From assembly GCF_040066175.1 (NCBI RefSeq), contig NZ_JBEAAM010000014.1, forward strand, positions 56,437 through 120,436: a DNA stretch of 64,000 nucleotides, in the 5' to 3' direction. A model generated the notes under the pieces. That model was not told the DNA's origin. It ran no database searches and saw nothing but the letters and a program-made list of their open reading frames with translations. Shown here in pieces: positions 1 to 10,901 of this stretch (the first letter of the stretch is position 1; each line of letters starts with the position of its first letter). This DNA comes from Solimonas sp040066175 (GTDB taxonomy: Bacteria; Pseudomonadota; Gammaproteobacteria; Nevskiales; Nevskiaceae). A program made the translations under genes and the position numbers.

Positions 1-2
1 AG

Positions 3-674
3 GTCGTGATCCGCACCAAGCGCGGCGTCGTGCGCGGGCGCGGGCCGCAGCAGAAGGCCTACCTGAAGTCGATCGCCACGCACGACCTGAACTTCGGCGT
101 CGGGCCGGCCGGCACCGGCAAGACCTATCTCGCCGTCGCCAGCGCGGTGCAGGCGCTGGAGCGCGACCGTGTGCGCCGCCTGGTGCTGGTGCGGCCCGCG
201 GTCGAGGCTGGCGAGAAGCTGGGCTTCCTGCCCGGCGACATGGCCGAGAAGATCAACCCTTACCTGCGGCCGCTGTACGACGCGCTCTACGAGATGCTCG
301 GTTTCGAGAAGGTCGCGCGGCTGGTCGAGAAGAGCGTGATCGAAGTCGCGCCGCTGGCCTTCATGCGCGGGCGCACGCTCAACGAATCCTTCGTGATCCT
401 CGACGAGGCGCAGAACACCTCGGTCGAGCAGATGAAGATGTTCCTGACGCGTATCGGGTTCGGCAGCGTCGCGGTGGTCACCGGCGACATGACGCAGATC
501 GACCTGCCGCGCCACCAGGCGTCCGGCTTGCGCCACGCGCTGGCGGTGCTCGACGGCGTGCCCGGGATCAGCTTCACGCACTTCCGCAAGGAGGATGTCG
601 TGCGCCATCCGCTGGTGCAGGCGATCGTGCAGGCCTACGAAGAGCACGAGCAGAAGCATCCGGCTGCGTCATGA
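3..674 (+). CDS. phoH: PhoH-family ATPase, 5' truncated by window edge
   Basis: This is the C-terminal part of a PhoH/YbeZ-type P-loop ATPase, thought to act with YbeY in rRNA and ribosome quality control. The reading frame is open to the window edge, and GTG at base 6 is only the first in-window start, so the beginning of the protein lies outside. Counting from that GTG, the Walker A motif GPAGTGKT is at residues 33-40 and a Walker B-like VILDEAQN is near residue 130. The stop overlaps the ybeY start as ATGA, which indicates coupled translation. The family is usually just over 300 residues, so roughly 100 are missing here. Confidence 0.93.
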   Translation, partial: VVIRTKRGVVRGRGPQQKAYLKSIATHDLNFGVGPAGTGKTYLAVASAVQALERDRVRRLVLVRPAVEAGEKLGFLPGDMAEKINPYLRPLYDALYEMLGFEKVARLVEKSVIEVAPLAFMRGRTLNESFVILDEAQNTSVEQMKMFLTRIGFGSVAVVTGDMTQIDLPRHQASGLRHALAVLDGVPGISFTHFRKEDVVRHPLVQAIVQAYEEHEQKHPAAS

Positions 675-1117
675 AGCGTTCCGAGCCACCGCCTGCGGGC
701 GAGATCGTGATCCAGCGTGCGGTCGCCGCACGCGGCGTGCCGACGCCGGCGAGCCTGCGCGCGTTCGCCAGGGCGGCGCTGCCGGCGCGGCACGGCGAAC
801 TGACGATCCGCGTGGTCGGCGACGACGAGAGCCGCGCGCTCAACGCCGGCTATCGCGGCAAGGACAAGCCGACCAACGTGCTGTCGTTTCCCGGCAGTGC
901 CGGCATTCTCGGTGATCTGGTGATCTGCGCGCCGGTGGTGGCACGCGAAGCGGCCGAGCAGGACAAGCCGCTGCGCGCGCACTGGGCGCACATGGTCGTG
1001 CACGGCTGCCTGCACCTGCGTGGCTACGACCACGAACACGAACGCGACGCGCAGCGCATGGAAGCGCGCGAACGAAGAATTCTCAAGGAACTGGGGTTTG
1101 CAGACCCTTATCAATGA
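671..1117 (+). CDS. ybeY: Endoribonuclease YbeY
   Basis: YbeY is a zinc-dependent single-strand endoribonuclease needed for 16S rRNA 3' maturation and 70S ribosome quality control. The 148-residue protein is full length. The signature His-x3-His-x5-His is complete: His111, His115 and His121 within HGCLHLRGYDHEH. The start overlaps the phoH stop and the end overlaps the corC start, both as ATGA, so phoH, ybeY and corC form one operon. Confidence 0.95.
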   Translation: MKRSEPPPAGEIVIQRAVAARGVPTPASLRAFARAALPARHGELTIRVVGDDESRALNAGYRGKDKPTNVLSFPGSAGILGDLVICAPVVAREAAEQDKPLRAHWAHMVVHGCLHLRGYDHEHERDAQRMEARERRILKELGFADPYQ

Positions 1118-1977
1118 ACGAAGACCAAGACCATACGAAGGGTGAGGACAATGGGCTGGCGCTGTGGTGGCGCCGGGTGACGCAGCGGCTGGCGGGCGGC
1201 CCGCGCACGCGCGAGGACCTGCTCGACATGCTGCGCGAAGCGCGCGCGGCGGAGCTGATGGACGCCGATGCACTGACGATGTTCGAGGGCATCCTGCAGA
1301 CCGCGGAGACGCAGGTGCGCGACGTGATGATTCCGCGTGCGCAGATGGTCGTCGTCGAGCACGACTGGCCGCTGGACCGCATCATCCCGGTCGTCGTCGA
1401 GTCCGGGCACTCGCGCTTCCCGGTGGTCGGCGAGTCCAAGGACGAGGTGATCGGCATCCTGCTGGCCAAGGATCTGCTCAAGTTCAGCGCCGGCGTGCCC
1501 GGCTTCGATCCGGCGACCTTCGACATGCGCCGCCTGGTCCGCCCGGCCGCCTTCGTGCCGGAGTCCAAGCGCCTGAACGTGCTGCTCAAGGATTTCCGCC
1601 GCAGCCGCAACCACATGGCGATCGTCGTCGATGAGTACGGCGGCGTCGCCGGTCTGGTGACCATCGAGGACGTGCTCGAGCAGATCGTCGGCGAGATCGA
1701 CGACGAGTACGACGAGGCCGAGAGCGCGCCGATCCTCAAGCAGGACGAACGCCGTTTCCTGGTCAACGCGCTGACGCCGATCGCCGATTTCAACGCCTAT
1801 TTCGGTACCGACTTCTCCGACGAGGAGTTCGACACCGTCGGCGGCCTGCTGATGCACCGCTTCGGACACATGCCCAAGCGCGGCGAGAGCATCCGCATCG
1901 ACCGTTTCACGTTCATCGTGCAGCGAGCCGACAGCCGGCGCGTCTACCTGTTCCAGGTGACGCTGTCGCCGGCGTGA
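1114..1977 (+). CDS. corC: CorC/YbeX-type CBS-domain protein
   Basis: This 287-residue protein has the CorC layout: a short N-terminal helix, two CBS domains at about residues 65-190 (beginning near VRDVMIPRAQM, the second around the EYGGVAGLVTIEDVLEQIVGE stretch), and a C-terminal transporter-associated (CorC_HlyC) domain at about 200-285. No membrane segment is present, as in the cytoplasmic CorC/YbeX subgroup linked to magnesium/cobalt handling and ribosome function. It is translationally coupled to ybeY, and its TGA overlaps the next gene as TGATG. Confidence 0.93.
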   Translation: MNEDQDHTKGEDNGLALWWRRVTQRLAGGPRTREDLLDMLREARAAELMDADALTMFEGILQTAETQVRDVMIPRAQMVVVEHDWPLDRIIPVVVESGHSRFPVVGESKDEVIGILLAKDLLKFSAGVPGFDPATFDMRRLVRPAAFVPESKRLNVLLKDFRRSRNHMAIVVDEYGGVAGLVTIEDVLEQIVGEIDDEYDEAESAPILKQDERRFLVNALTPIADFNAYFGTDFSDEEFDTVGGLLMHRFGHMPKRGESIRIDRFTFIVQRADSRRVYLFQVTLSPA

Positions 1978-3239
1978 TGCGCCGGGTCGGCGCGCGGCGT
2001 CGCGGCGCGTCCGTCGCGCTGGCGCTCGGTCTGCTGTGCGGGACGTTCGGCGGCCCGGCCGCGGCCCAGGCTGCACCGGAGATCAGCCTGCTCACCTTCG
2101 CGCCGGGCGAGATCTACTGGCAGCGCTTCGGTCACAACGCGATCCTGGTGCGCGATGCCGCGCGCGGCGCGGCGCGCGTCTACAACTACGGCATCTTCGA
2201 CTTCCAGCAGAAGAACTTCTTCGTCAACTTCGCGCGCGGCCGCATGTTGTACCGGCTCGACGAGGCGCCGCTGGACTGGACGCTGCGCCTGTACGCCGCA
2301 GAGGGGCGCTGGGCGGTCGAGCAGCAGCTCGCGCTCAGCGCGGCACAGCGCCGCAGCCTGGCCGAGTTCCTCGCGTGGAACGCGCGGCCCGAGAACGCCG
2401 AATACCGCTACGACTACTTCGTCGCCAACTGCTCGACCAAGGCGCGCGACGCGCTCGATCGCGGTCTGGACGGCCAGCTGCGCGCGGCGCTGGAACCGCG
2501 GCCGGGCACGACGACGTTCCGCAGCGAGGTGCTGCGCCTGATGCGCCCGGAGCCGCTGCTGATGCTGGGCATGGACCTGGGGCTGGGACCGCGTGTCGAT
2601 CAGCCGCTCAGCCAGTGGCAGGAAGGCTTCATCCCGATGCGCCTGATGGAGGCGCTGCGGGACGTGCAGGTGGATGACGGCAGTGGCGGGCTGCGTCCGC
2701 TGGTGTCGGCTGAGCGGCAGCTGCTGCCGGCGCGTCTGCCTGAAACCCCGGCACAGCCGCGCGTGCTCGGCTGGCCCAGCCTGCTGGCCGGTCTGGGCCT
2801 GGCCGCCCTGTTCGCGGTGACCTCCCGCGTGCGCCGGCTCGGCGCGGTGCTGGCCGGCTCCTACGTGCTGCTGTGCGGCCTCGCCGGTGCCGTGCTGCTG
2901 CTCGGCTGGCTGGCCACCGACCACTGGGGCATGGCCGCCAACCGCAATCTGCTGCTGCTCAACCCGCTGTGGTGGGCGCTATTGCCGGCGATGTGGCGCC
3001 GCGCGGCGGCTCCCGGCAAGGCGGCACGCGGCTGCGCCGGCCTGCTCGCGGGCCTGATCGTGGCGGCGATTCCACTCGCGGCATTCGGCCTGCAGCCCAA
3101 TGGCCACTGGGTGGCGCTGTTCGCGCCGGGGCAGCTGCTGTTGCTGGCGCCGATCCTGTTCCGCCGTGCGCGCGCTCAGGTCTTGTACGACGGATCGAGC
3201 CGATCCAGTCGTCGCAGCAGGCCCGGCCAGGCCAGCTGA
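1977..3239 (+). CDS. Lnb/DUF4105-type membrane protein, putative lipoprotein N-acyltransferase
   Basis: The protein has about 420 residues: an N-terminal signal or anchor (about 10-31), a periplasmic DUF4105 (Lnb_N) domain and roughly four to five hydrophobic segments between 260 and 395. The papain-like pair expected for the family is visible as His53 in RFGHNAILV and Cys152 in VANCSTKARDAL. Members from Bacteroidota (Lnb) N-acylate lipoproteins. The gene starts on the corC stop, exactly where lnt usually sits in the phoH-ybeY-corC-lnt operon, so replacing Lnt is an attractive but inferred role. ATG 1977 was preferred to GTG 1974. The last 64 bases overlap the convergent gene. Confidence 0.75.
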   Translation: MRRVGARRRGASVALALGLLCGTFGGPAAAQAAPEISLLTFAPGEIYWQRFGHNAILVRDAARGAARVYNYGIFDFQQKNFFVNFARGRMLYRLDEAPLDWTLRLYAAEGRWAVEQQLALSAAQRRSLAEFLAWNARPENAEYRYDYFVANCSTKARDALDRGLDGQLRAALEPRPGTTTFRSEVLRLMRPEPLLMLGMDLGLGPRVDQPLSQWQEGFIPMRLMEALRDVQVDDGSGGLRPLVSAERQLLPARLPETPAQPRVLGWPSLLAGLGLAALFAVTSRVRRLGAVLAGSYVLLCGLAGAVLLLGWLATDHWGMAANRNLLLLNPLWWALLPAMWRRAAAPGKAARGCAGLLAGLIVAAIPLAAFGLQPNGHWVALFAPGQLLLLAPILFRRARAQVLYDGSSRSSRRSRPGQAS

Positions 3240-3940
3240 CCGCCCAGGCCCCGGGTCACCGCGCTGGCCGCCTGCTGCACGCCGGCGACGATGCGCGGAT
3301 CGACCGGCACCAGTTCGCCGCCGCCGGCCTGCGCGCGCACCTGGATCATGCACGCGGCCTCGAACACGTACATCGCCAGGAAGGCATCGGCCGGGCTCGC
3401 GCCGACGGTGAGCAGGCCGTGGTTGCGCAGCATCAGAAAGGTCTTGTCGCCGAAGTCGGCCACCAGCCGCGGTTTCTCGTCCTCGCGCAGAGCGATGCCC
3501 TCGTAGTCGTGATAGGCCAGCGAGGCCAGCACCAGCGTCGCCTGCTGCGAGATCGGCAGCACGCCCTGTTTCTGCGCGGACACGGCGACGCCGTTGAGCG
3601 AATGCGTGTGCATGACGCAGTGGGCGTCGTCGCGCGCGGCGTGGATCGCGCTGTGGATCGTGAAACCGGCCGGATTGATGTCGTGGGGTGCGTCCATGAC
3701 CTTGCGGCCGGCGAGATCGACCTTGACCAGGCTGCTGGCGGTGATCTCGTCGAACAGCCAGCCGTAGGGGTTGATCAGGAAATGATGGTCCGACCCGGGC
3801 ACGCGCGCGGAGATGTGCGTGAACACCAGGTCGTCCCAGCCGTAATGGGCGACCAGCCGGTAGGCAGCGGCCAGATCGACGCGCGCCTGCCACTCCTCGG
3901 GCGAAACGCGCTCCCTCACATTCAGGCTACTATCGCTCAT
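3176..3940 (-). CDS. Class II aldolase/adducin-family protein
   Basis: This is a 254-residue cytoplasmic protein of the class II aldolase/adducin fold. It carries the zinc-binding HTHS pattern (VMHTHSLNG) and a second histidine in MLRNHGLLTVG. The family includes fuculose- and ribulose-phosphate aldolases/epimerases and many uncharacterised relatives near 250 residues; the substrate here cannot be read. The ATG giving MSDSSLNV was chosen because the longer frame runs through the start region of maf. It is convergent with the Lnb-like gene (64-base overlap) and divergent from maf. Confidence 0.85.
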   Translation of the reverse strand: MSDSSLNVRERVSPEEWQARVDLAAAYRLVAHYGWDDLVFTHISARVPGSDHHFLINPYGWLFDEITASSLVKVDLAGRKVMDAPHDINPAGFTIHSAIHAARDDAHCVMHTHSLNGVAVSAQKQGVLPISQQATLVLASLAYHDYEGIALREDEKPRLVADFGDKTFLMLRNHGLLTVGASPADAFLAMYVFEAACMIQVRAQAGGGELVPVDPRIVAGVQQAASAVTRGLGGQLAWPGLLRRLDRLDPSYKT

Positions 3941-4032
3941 CGCTCGGGCTCCTGATTGTGCTGCAGGTGTACGGTACCCTAACGCGCCGGACGGGGCCGG
4001 GCCCAGGATTAGGCCATTTTTTCGGAGGCGTC

Positions 4033-4619
4033 GTGGCACAGCTGGTGCTGGCGTCGGCTTCGCCGCGGCGGCGCGAACTGCTCGCGCAGCTCGGACTGCG
4101 GATCGCGGTACGCCCGGTCAGCGTGCCGGAAGGCGCGCGCCATGGAGAAAGCGCAGCCGATTATGCGCGCCGCATCGCGCTGGAGAAGGCGCGCGCGGGC
4201 GCTGCCGTCTCGGCCGACCTGCCGGTTCTGGGCGCCGACACCGACGTCGTGCTCGACGGTGAGATTCTCGGCAAGCCGTCGTCGCGACGACACGGCATCG
4301 ACATGCTGCTGCGCCTGTCCGGCCGCACGCATCAGGTCTATTCCGCGGTGGCGATCGTGCACGAGGATCGCCGGGCCGTGCGCCTGTCGGTCACCGAGGT
4401 GAGTTTCGGCACCCTCAGCGCAGGACAGGCCGAGGCCTACTGGGCCAGCGGCGAACCCGCCGACAAGGCCGGTGCCTACGGCATCCAGGGACTGGGCGCG
4501 GCCTTCGTGCGCGAGATCCACGGCAGCTACAGCGGCGTCGTCGGCCTGCCGCTGTACGAAACCTGCGAACTGCTGCGCGAGTTCGGTATCGATGTGTTCG
4601 CGCTCGCGCCTTCCCAACG

Positions 4620-4623
<4 letters not shown>
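4033..4623 (+). CDS. maf: Maf-family nucleoside triphosphate pyrophosphatase (YhdE type)
   Basis: Maf proteins hydrolyse dTTP, UTP and modified nucleotides to monophosphate and PPi. The 196-residue protein shows the expected motifs: ASASPRRRELL at the N terminus, LGADTDVVLDGEILGKP in the middle and DKAGAYGIQG near residue 150. The start is a GTG preceded by GGAGG with 4-5 bases spacing; a longer upstream frame exists but lacks family sequence. It overlaps rng as ATGA, the usual maf-rng order, although mreBCD, which often precedes it, is not here. Confidence 0.93.
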
Positions 4624-6098
<1,475 letters not shown>

Positions 6099-6202
6099 CG
6101 GTCCTTGCACCGCGCGCGCTGGCACGGCCCCGCGCGCAGGCGCGACAATAAACGATTGGCCCTTGATTCCCGCCGCAGTCAGCCGCTGATCGCCGCTCGC
6201 CG

Positions 6203-9200
6203 ATGGAACGCGTCAAACGCCGCTGGTGGACCCGGGCGATCTCGCTGATCGCCGTGGTCGTCGTCGCCGGCGCCGCGCTCAGCGGCGCCTTCCAGCTCGC
6301 CGTACTGGCGGTGCCGGGCTACCGCAGCGACCTCGCCGCCTGGGTCAGCGGCGTGGCCGGCCGGCCCGTGCAGATCGGCGGCATCGCGCTCACCTGGCGG
6401 GGGCTGGCGCCGCGCCTGGACCTCAGCAACATCACGCTGTACAGCGAGGACGAGAACGAGCAGCTCAGTGTCGAGCGCCTGAGCCTGGGCGTCGGCCTGC
6501 GCCGGCTGCTGGTCGGCGAGTGGGTGCCGACCCGGCTGGAGCTGTCGGGGCTGCGGATCTCGGCGTCCATCGACGAGCGCGGCGCGATCCGCGTCGCCGG
6601 CTTCGAGCCCGACGCGGCCGACGATGCGGTCGCGGGCCGCGAACGCTGGCTCGACGATCTCAACCGTTTCGAGTACGTGCGCCTGGTGGACTGCGAACTG
6701 CACCTGCGGCACGAATCGCTCGACGGGCGGCCGCTCACCCTGCGGCTCGACAGCGTGGACATCGACCGCACCGCGCAGGGCTTCCAGATCGCGGCGGAAC
6801 TGCGCCTGCCGCCCGACCGCGGCGGCGAAGTGACGCTGGACGCCGAGATCGCCGGGCCGGTCAGCGAGCTGTCGCAGTGGAGCGGGCGCTTCGACATCAA
6901 GGCCGACGCCCTGCGCCCGCAGGGCTGGCTGCAGCCGTGGCTGCAGCCGGGCGCCCACGTCGCGGTCGCCGGGCTCAACGTTCGCACCACCGGCGAGATC
7001 GGCGCAGGTCGGGTGACGCGGGCACGGCTGGAGCTGGCGTCCGGGGCGCTGGTGCTGGCGCGCGCCGGCGTGCTGTCCAGTGCACGACAGGCGAGCCTGG
7101 TCGCCGACTATCTGCGCAATCCGCGCGGCTGGCGCGTCGATGTCAGCGACTTGAGCTTCGACGAGCGCCTGCTGCTGCGTGGCAGCCTGCGGCGCGACGA
7201 CGTGGATGACGAGGCGGCCTGGGACTTCGACGCCGACCGGCTCGACCTCGATGCGCTCGGGCCGTGGACCGGCGTCTGGCGCGACGGTGCGGCATGGACG
7301 CGGCTGGCCAGTCGCGCCGCCGGCCGGGTCGAGGGTCTGGTCGTGCGTGTGCGCGGCGGCGTGCAGCCGGCGCGCTACTCGCTGCGCGCGCGCCTCGACG
7401 GTGTCGGGCTGCGCGCGGACCACCGCTTCGGCATCGCCGGCCTCAGCGGCACGCTCAGCGCCGACGAGACCGGCGGCCAGGCGCAGATCGACGGCGGCCC
7501 GGTGCGCCTCGAGCTGCCGGCGGCGCTGGACGTTCCCGCCGAGTTCTCCCGTCTGGGTGCCGATCTGCGCTGGCGCCGTGAGGCCGACGGCTGGCGCATC
7601 GGTGCCGAACGCTTCGAGTTTGCGGCGGCCAGCCTGACCGGCGACGGGCGCGCCCTCGTGCAGCTGCCGGATCTCGCGGACGCATCGCCGCTGGTCGATA
7701 TCCAGGCCAACCTCGCGGCGGCCGACGCGCTCGACGCACGCCCCTACATGCCGCGCCACTGGCCCGACAGCCTCAAGGCGTGGCTGACGCGCTCGCTGAT
7801 CGCCGCGCGCGTGCCGCGCGGCGAGCTGCGCATCCGCGGACCGTTGGCCGACTTTCCCTTCCACAGCCATCCGACCGGCGCCTGGAGCCTGGACCTGGAC
7901 GTGGCCGACGCGGCGCTCGAATTCGCGCCGGGCTGGCCACGCCTCGACGACGTCCGCGCGCGCCTGCAGTTCCGCGGCAACGGTCTGACCATCACGTCGG
8001 ATCGTGCCGGGCTGCTCGGCAACCGGCTGCAGTCGGCCGAGGTCCGCTTCGAGGACTTCGGCGATCACCTGATCGCCGTGCGCGGCAGCGTGCAGGGCGA
8101 GCTGTCGCGGCTGTACGCCTGGCTGCGCGCTTCGCCGCTGCGCCGTCCGTTGGCCGGACTGCTCGAGCGCACGGCGGCGCGCGGCGACGCCGAGGTGGAC
8201 GTGCAGCTGCGCATCCCGCTCGACCATGCCGAGCAGACCAGCGTCAACGGGCGCGTCTCCGTCAGCGCTGCGCAGTTCCGCTACGCCGCGCTCGATCCGC
8301 CGGTCACCGCGCTTCGCGGGACGCTGGCGTTCACCGAGCACGGTGTCAGTGCCGAGGAGCTGCAGGGGCGCTTCGCCGACCTGCCCCTGCAGTTGCGCAT
8401 CGACAGCGAGGAGGGCAGCCGTGGCGTCATCCGCGGCAGCTTTCCGTTCGCGCCGCAGGCGGACGGCAGCGGCGCATCGCAGTTCGTGCCCGCGTTCCTG
8501 CGTCCGCTGCTGCGGGGCCGCAGCCTGTGGCAGCTCGAACTGCCGCTGCGCGATGGGGACGGCGCCCTGCGCCTGCGGTCGGACCTGGTCGGCACTTCGG
8601 TGGACCTGCCGGCTCCGCTGGGCAAGCCGGCCGACGAGCCGGTCGATCTGAGGCTGCGCATCGGCGCCGATGACCAGGCGCCGGTCCGCGTCGGCGTCGG
8701 CTACGGCGAGCGCCTCGGCGTCGATCTCATCGTCGCCGCGGAGAGCGCCGGCTGGCGGACCGGCGCGCTGCATGCGCGGCTGGGCGCGGGCGCCGCACCG
8801 CCGGCCGTACCCGGCCGCTTCCTGATCGATGGTCGCCTCGATCGTCTGGACATCCCGGTCTGGCTGGGCCTGCTCGGCGGCGGCGGTGCGAACGGCATCG
8901 CGATCGATCGCGCGGAGCTCGATGCCGGCCGCCTGGTCTGGGGCAATCGCGAGACGCCGGCGGCGCACCTGCGCTACCGGCCGACGGCGGATGGCTGGCA
9001 GGTCGATCTGGACGGCGAGGGTGCCAGCGGGACCCTGGTGTGGCGCGGCGCCGACGGCGGCCATCTCGAAGCGCGGCTGCAGCAGCTCCGCGTCGACATC
9101 CTGCCGGCCGAGACGACGGCAGCCGCGACGGACGAGGCGGCGGCGGTCTTCGATCCCGCGCGTGTGCCGACGTTCGACCTGAGCTGCGAACGTCTGATCG

Positions 9201-10042
9201 CCGGTGGCGCCGATCTCGGCCGTGCGCACCTGCAGACGGCGCGCTTCGACGGCGGACAGGTGCTGCGCCACCTGCGCCTGGAGGGCGGCATCGCCGGGCT
9301 CGATGCCAGCGGTGCCTGGCGCCGTGTCGATGCGCGCTCGTCCGCCGAGCTGCGTTTCGACCTCGACAGCAGCGACATCGCCCGGCTGCTCGCGGCCTTC
9401 GGTTACGCGCGCAACCTGGAAGCACAGCGCGCCCATTTCACCGGCGAGGCGGCCTGGGCGCCGAGCGCCGACGGACTGCGCTGGGAGCTGGCCACCGGCG
9501 GCATCCATCTCGACATCGACGCCGGACAGTTGCGCGCGGTGCAGCCCGGCGCCAGCCGCATCCTCGGCCTGATCAACTTCTACGCACTGCCGCGGCGGCT
9601 GCTGCTGAACTTCGACGATGTCGTCGGCGAGGGTTTGGCGTTCGACCGCATCAGGGGCAACTTCGCGCTGGCCGGCGGTGCGGCGACGACAGCGGATCTG
9701 CACATCGAAGGGCCCTCGCTGCGCATGGACATCAAGGGTCGCGTCGGCCTGCTCGACCGCGATTACGACCAGCGCGTGACGGTGTATCCGGACGTGTCGG
9801 CCGGCGTCACGCTCGGCGCCGTGCTGCTCGGCGGTCCGGCGGTCGGCGCGCTGGTGCTGCTGGCGCAGGAACTGCTCGACAAGCCGCTCGACCAGGCCAC
9901 GCAGCTCAGCTACCGCATCACCGGGCCGTGGGACAATCCGCGTGTCGAGCGCGCCGAGGGCGCCGGGTCGGGTCCCGGCGCGCCCGCCGCGACGCCATCG
10001 CCGGCTCCGCCGGTGCCACAAGCGATTCCGGTCCCCGGCTGA
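6203..10042 (+). CDS. yhdP: YhdP, giant AsmA-like envelope phospholipid-transport protein
   Basis: This 1279-residue protein has one N-terminal transmembrane helix at about residues 11-34 followed by a long periplasmic region rich in beta strands, the AsmA-like/DUF3971 architecture of YhdP. YhdP, with TamB and YdbH, bridges inner and outer membrane and moves glycerophospholipids outward. The C-terminal portion (about 1080-1250) is the conserved AsmA-like domain, ending in a Pro/Ala-rich tail. Position between rng and nit2-tldD is the standard gammaproteobacterial order. A very long antisense frame over this gene is a codon-bias artefact. Confidence 0.93.
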   Translation: MERVKRRWWTRAISLIAVVVVAGAALSGAFQLAVLAVPGYRSDLAAWVSGVAGRPVQIGGIALTWRGLAPRLDLSNITLYSEDENEQLSVERLSLGVGLRRLLVGEWVPTRLELSGLRISASIDERGAIRVAGFEPDAADDAVAGRERWLDDLNRFEYVRLVDCELHLRHESLDGRPLTLRLDSVDIDRTAQGFQIAAELRLPPDRGGEVTLDAEIAGPVSELSQWSGRFDIKADALRPQGWLQPWLQPGAHVAVAGLNVRTTGEIGAGRVTRARLELASGALVLARAGVLSSARQASLVADYLRNPRGWRVDVSDLSFDERLLLRGSLRRDDVDDEAAWDFDADRLDLDALGPWTGVWRDGAAWTRLASRAAGRVEGLVVRVRGGVQPARYSLRARLDGVGLRADHRFGIAGLSGTLSADETGGQAQIDGGPVRLELPAALDVPAEFSRLGADLRWRREADGWRIGAERFEFAAASLTGDGRALVQLPDLADASPLVDIQANLAAADALDARPYMPRHWPDSLKAWLTRSLIAARVPRGELRIRGPLADFPFHSHPTGAWSLDLDVADAALEFAPGWPRLDDVRARLQFRGNGLTITSDRAGLLGNRLQSAEVRFEDFGDHLIAVRGSVQGELSRLYAWLRASPLRRPLAGLLERTAARGDAEVDVQLRIPLDHAEQTSVNGRVSVSAAQFRYAALDPPVTALRGTLAFTEHGVSAEELQGRFADLPLQLRIDSEEGSRGVIRGSFPFAPQADGSGASQFVPAFLRPLLRGRSLWQLELPLRDGDGALRLRSDLVGTSVDLPAPLGKPADEPVDLRLRIGADDQAPVRVGVGYGERLGVDLIVAAESAGWRTGALHARLGAGAAPPAVPGRFLIDGRLDRLDIPVWLGLLGGGGANGIAIDRAELDAGRLVWGNRETPAAHLRYRPTADGWQVDLDGEGASGTLVWRGADGGHLEARLQQLRVDILPAETTAAATDEAAAVFDPARVPTFDLSCERLIAGGADLGRAHLQTARFDGGQVLRHLRLEGGIAGLDASGAWRRVDARSSAELRFDLDSSDIARLLAAFGYARNLEAQRAHFTGEAAWAPSADGLRWELATGGIHLDIDAGQLRAVQPGASRILGLINFYALPRRLLLNFDDVVGEGLAFDRIRGNFALAGGAATTADLHIEGPSLRMDIKGRVGLLDRDYDQRVTVYPDVSAGVTLGAVLLGGPAVGALVLLAQELLDKPLDQATQLSYRITGPWDNPRVERAEGAGSGPGAPAATPSPAPPVPQAIPVPG

Positions 10043-10048
10043 AATCCC

Positions 10049-10876
10049 ATGTCCACCGCCCGAGCCGCCGTCGTGCAGATGACTTCCGGCGCCGACCGCG
10101 ACGCCAACCTGGACGCGGCCGGCCGCCTGCTGCGCGCGGCCGCCGACGCCGGCGCGCGGCTGGCGGTGCTGCCGGAGAACTTCGCATTCATGGGCGCGCA
10201 CGAGACCGACAAGCTCGCGTTCGCCGAAGCCGACGGCGCCGGTCCGATCCAGGATTTCCTCGCGCAGAGTGCGCGTGCCCTGGGGCTGTGGATCGTCGGT
10301 GGCACGATTCCGCTCGCCGTGCCCGGCGACGCGGCGCGGGTCTTTGCGGCCTGCGGCGTGTGGAACGATCGGGGCGAGCGTGTGGCGCGCTACGACAAGA
10401 TCCACCTGTTCGATGTCGAGCTGCCGGACGGTCGCGGGGAGCGCTATCGGGAATCCGCCTCCATCGCGCGCGGTGCGCCGCAGCCGGTGGTCGTTGACAC
10501 GCCGCTCGGACGGCTCGGCCTGTCGGTCTGCTACGACCTGCGCTTCCCGGAACTGTACCGGCGGCTGACCGCCGCCGGCGCCGACGTGCTGTGCGTGCCG
10601 TCGGCATTCACCGAGCGCACCGGCGCCGCGCACTGGGATCTGCTGCTGCGCGCGCGCGCCGTCGAGAACCTGTGCCACGTGCTGGCGAGCGATCAGTGCG
10701 GCACGCATCCGGGCGGGCGCCGCACCTTTGGACACAGCTGTATCGTCGAACCCTGGGGCGAAGTCAGCGCCGCCTGCGGTGCCGAACCGGGCATCGCCGT
10801 CGCCGAACTGGACGCCGAACGTCGCGCCGCGCTGCGCCGCGGTTTTCCCGTGCTCGATCATCGTCGCCTATCCTGA
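10049..10876 (+). CDS. Nit1/Nit2-type carbon-nitrogen hydrolase, likely deaminated-glutathione amidase
   Basis: This is a 275-residue nitrilase-superfamily amidase. The catalytic triad is complete: Glu43 in LPENFAFMG, Lys117 in RYDKIHLFD and Cys161 in LSVCYDLRFPELY. The sequence around these residues matches the Nit1/YbeM branch, which repairs deaminated glutathione formed by transaminase side reactions. It follows yhdP by six bases and precedes tldD, the conserved arrangement in many gammaproteobacteria, so it probably belongs to the maf-rng-yhdP transcription unit. Confidence 0.9.
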   Translation: MSTARAAVVQMTSGADRDANLDAAGRLLRAAADAGARLAVLPENFAFMGAHETDKLAFAEADGAGPIQDFLAQSARALGLWIVGGTIPLAVPGDAARVFAACGVWNDRGERVARYDKIHLFDVELPDGRGERYRESASIARGAPQPVVVDTPLGRLGLSVCYDLRFPELYRRLTAAGADVLCVPSAFTERTGAAHWDLLLRARAVENLCHVLASDQCGTHPGGRRTFGHSCIVEPWGEVSAACGAEPGIAVAELDAERRAALRRGFPVLDHRRLS

Positions 10877-10901
10877 CGCCTCCCGCCCCGCGCTCCCGCC
10901 C

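Noticed and set aside
3176..3239. 64-base overlap of the convergent Lnb-like and aldolase genes as a sign of frameshift
   Set aside because: Both reading frames are intact and the Lnb-like tail there is a non-conserved polar end; convergent overlaps recur in this compact genome (also 25336-25370).
6179..10861. 1560-codon open frame on the minus strand opposite yhdP and nit2
   Set aside because: The plus-strand genes have clear motifs and family lengths. The antisense product is a low-complexity Ala/Arg/Gln/Val mixture with no domain, typical of GC-rich codon bias.
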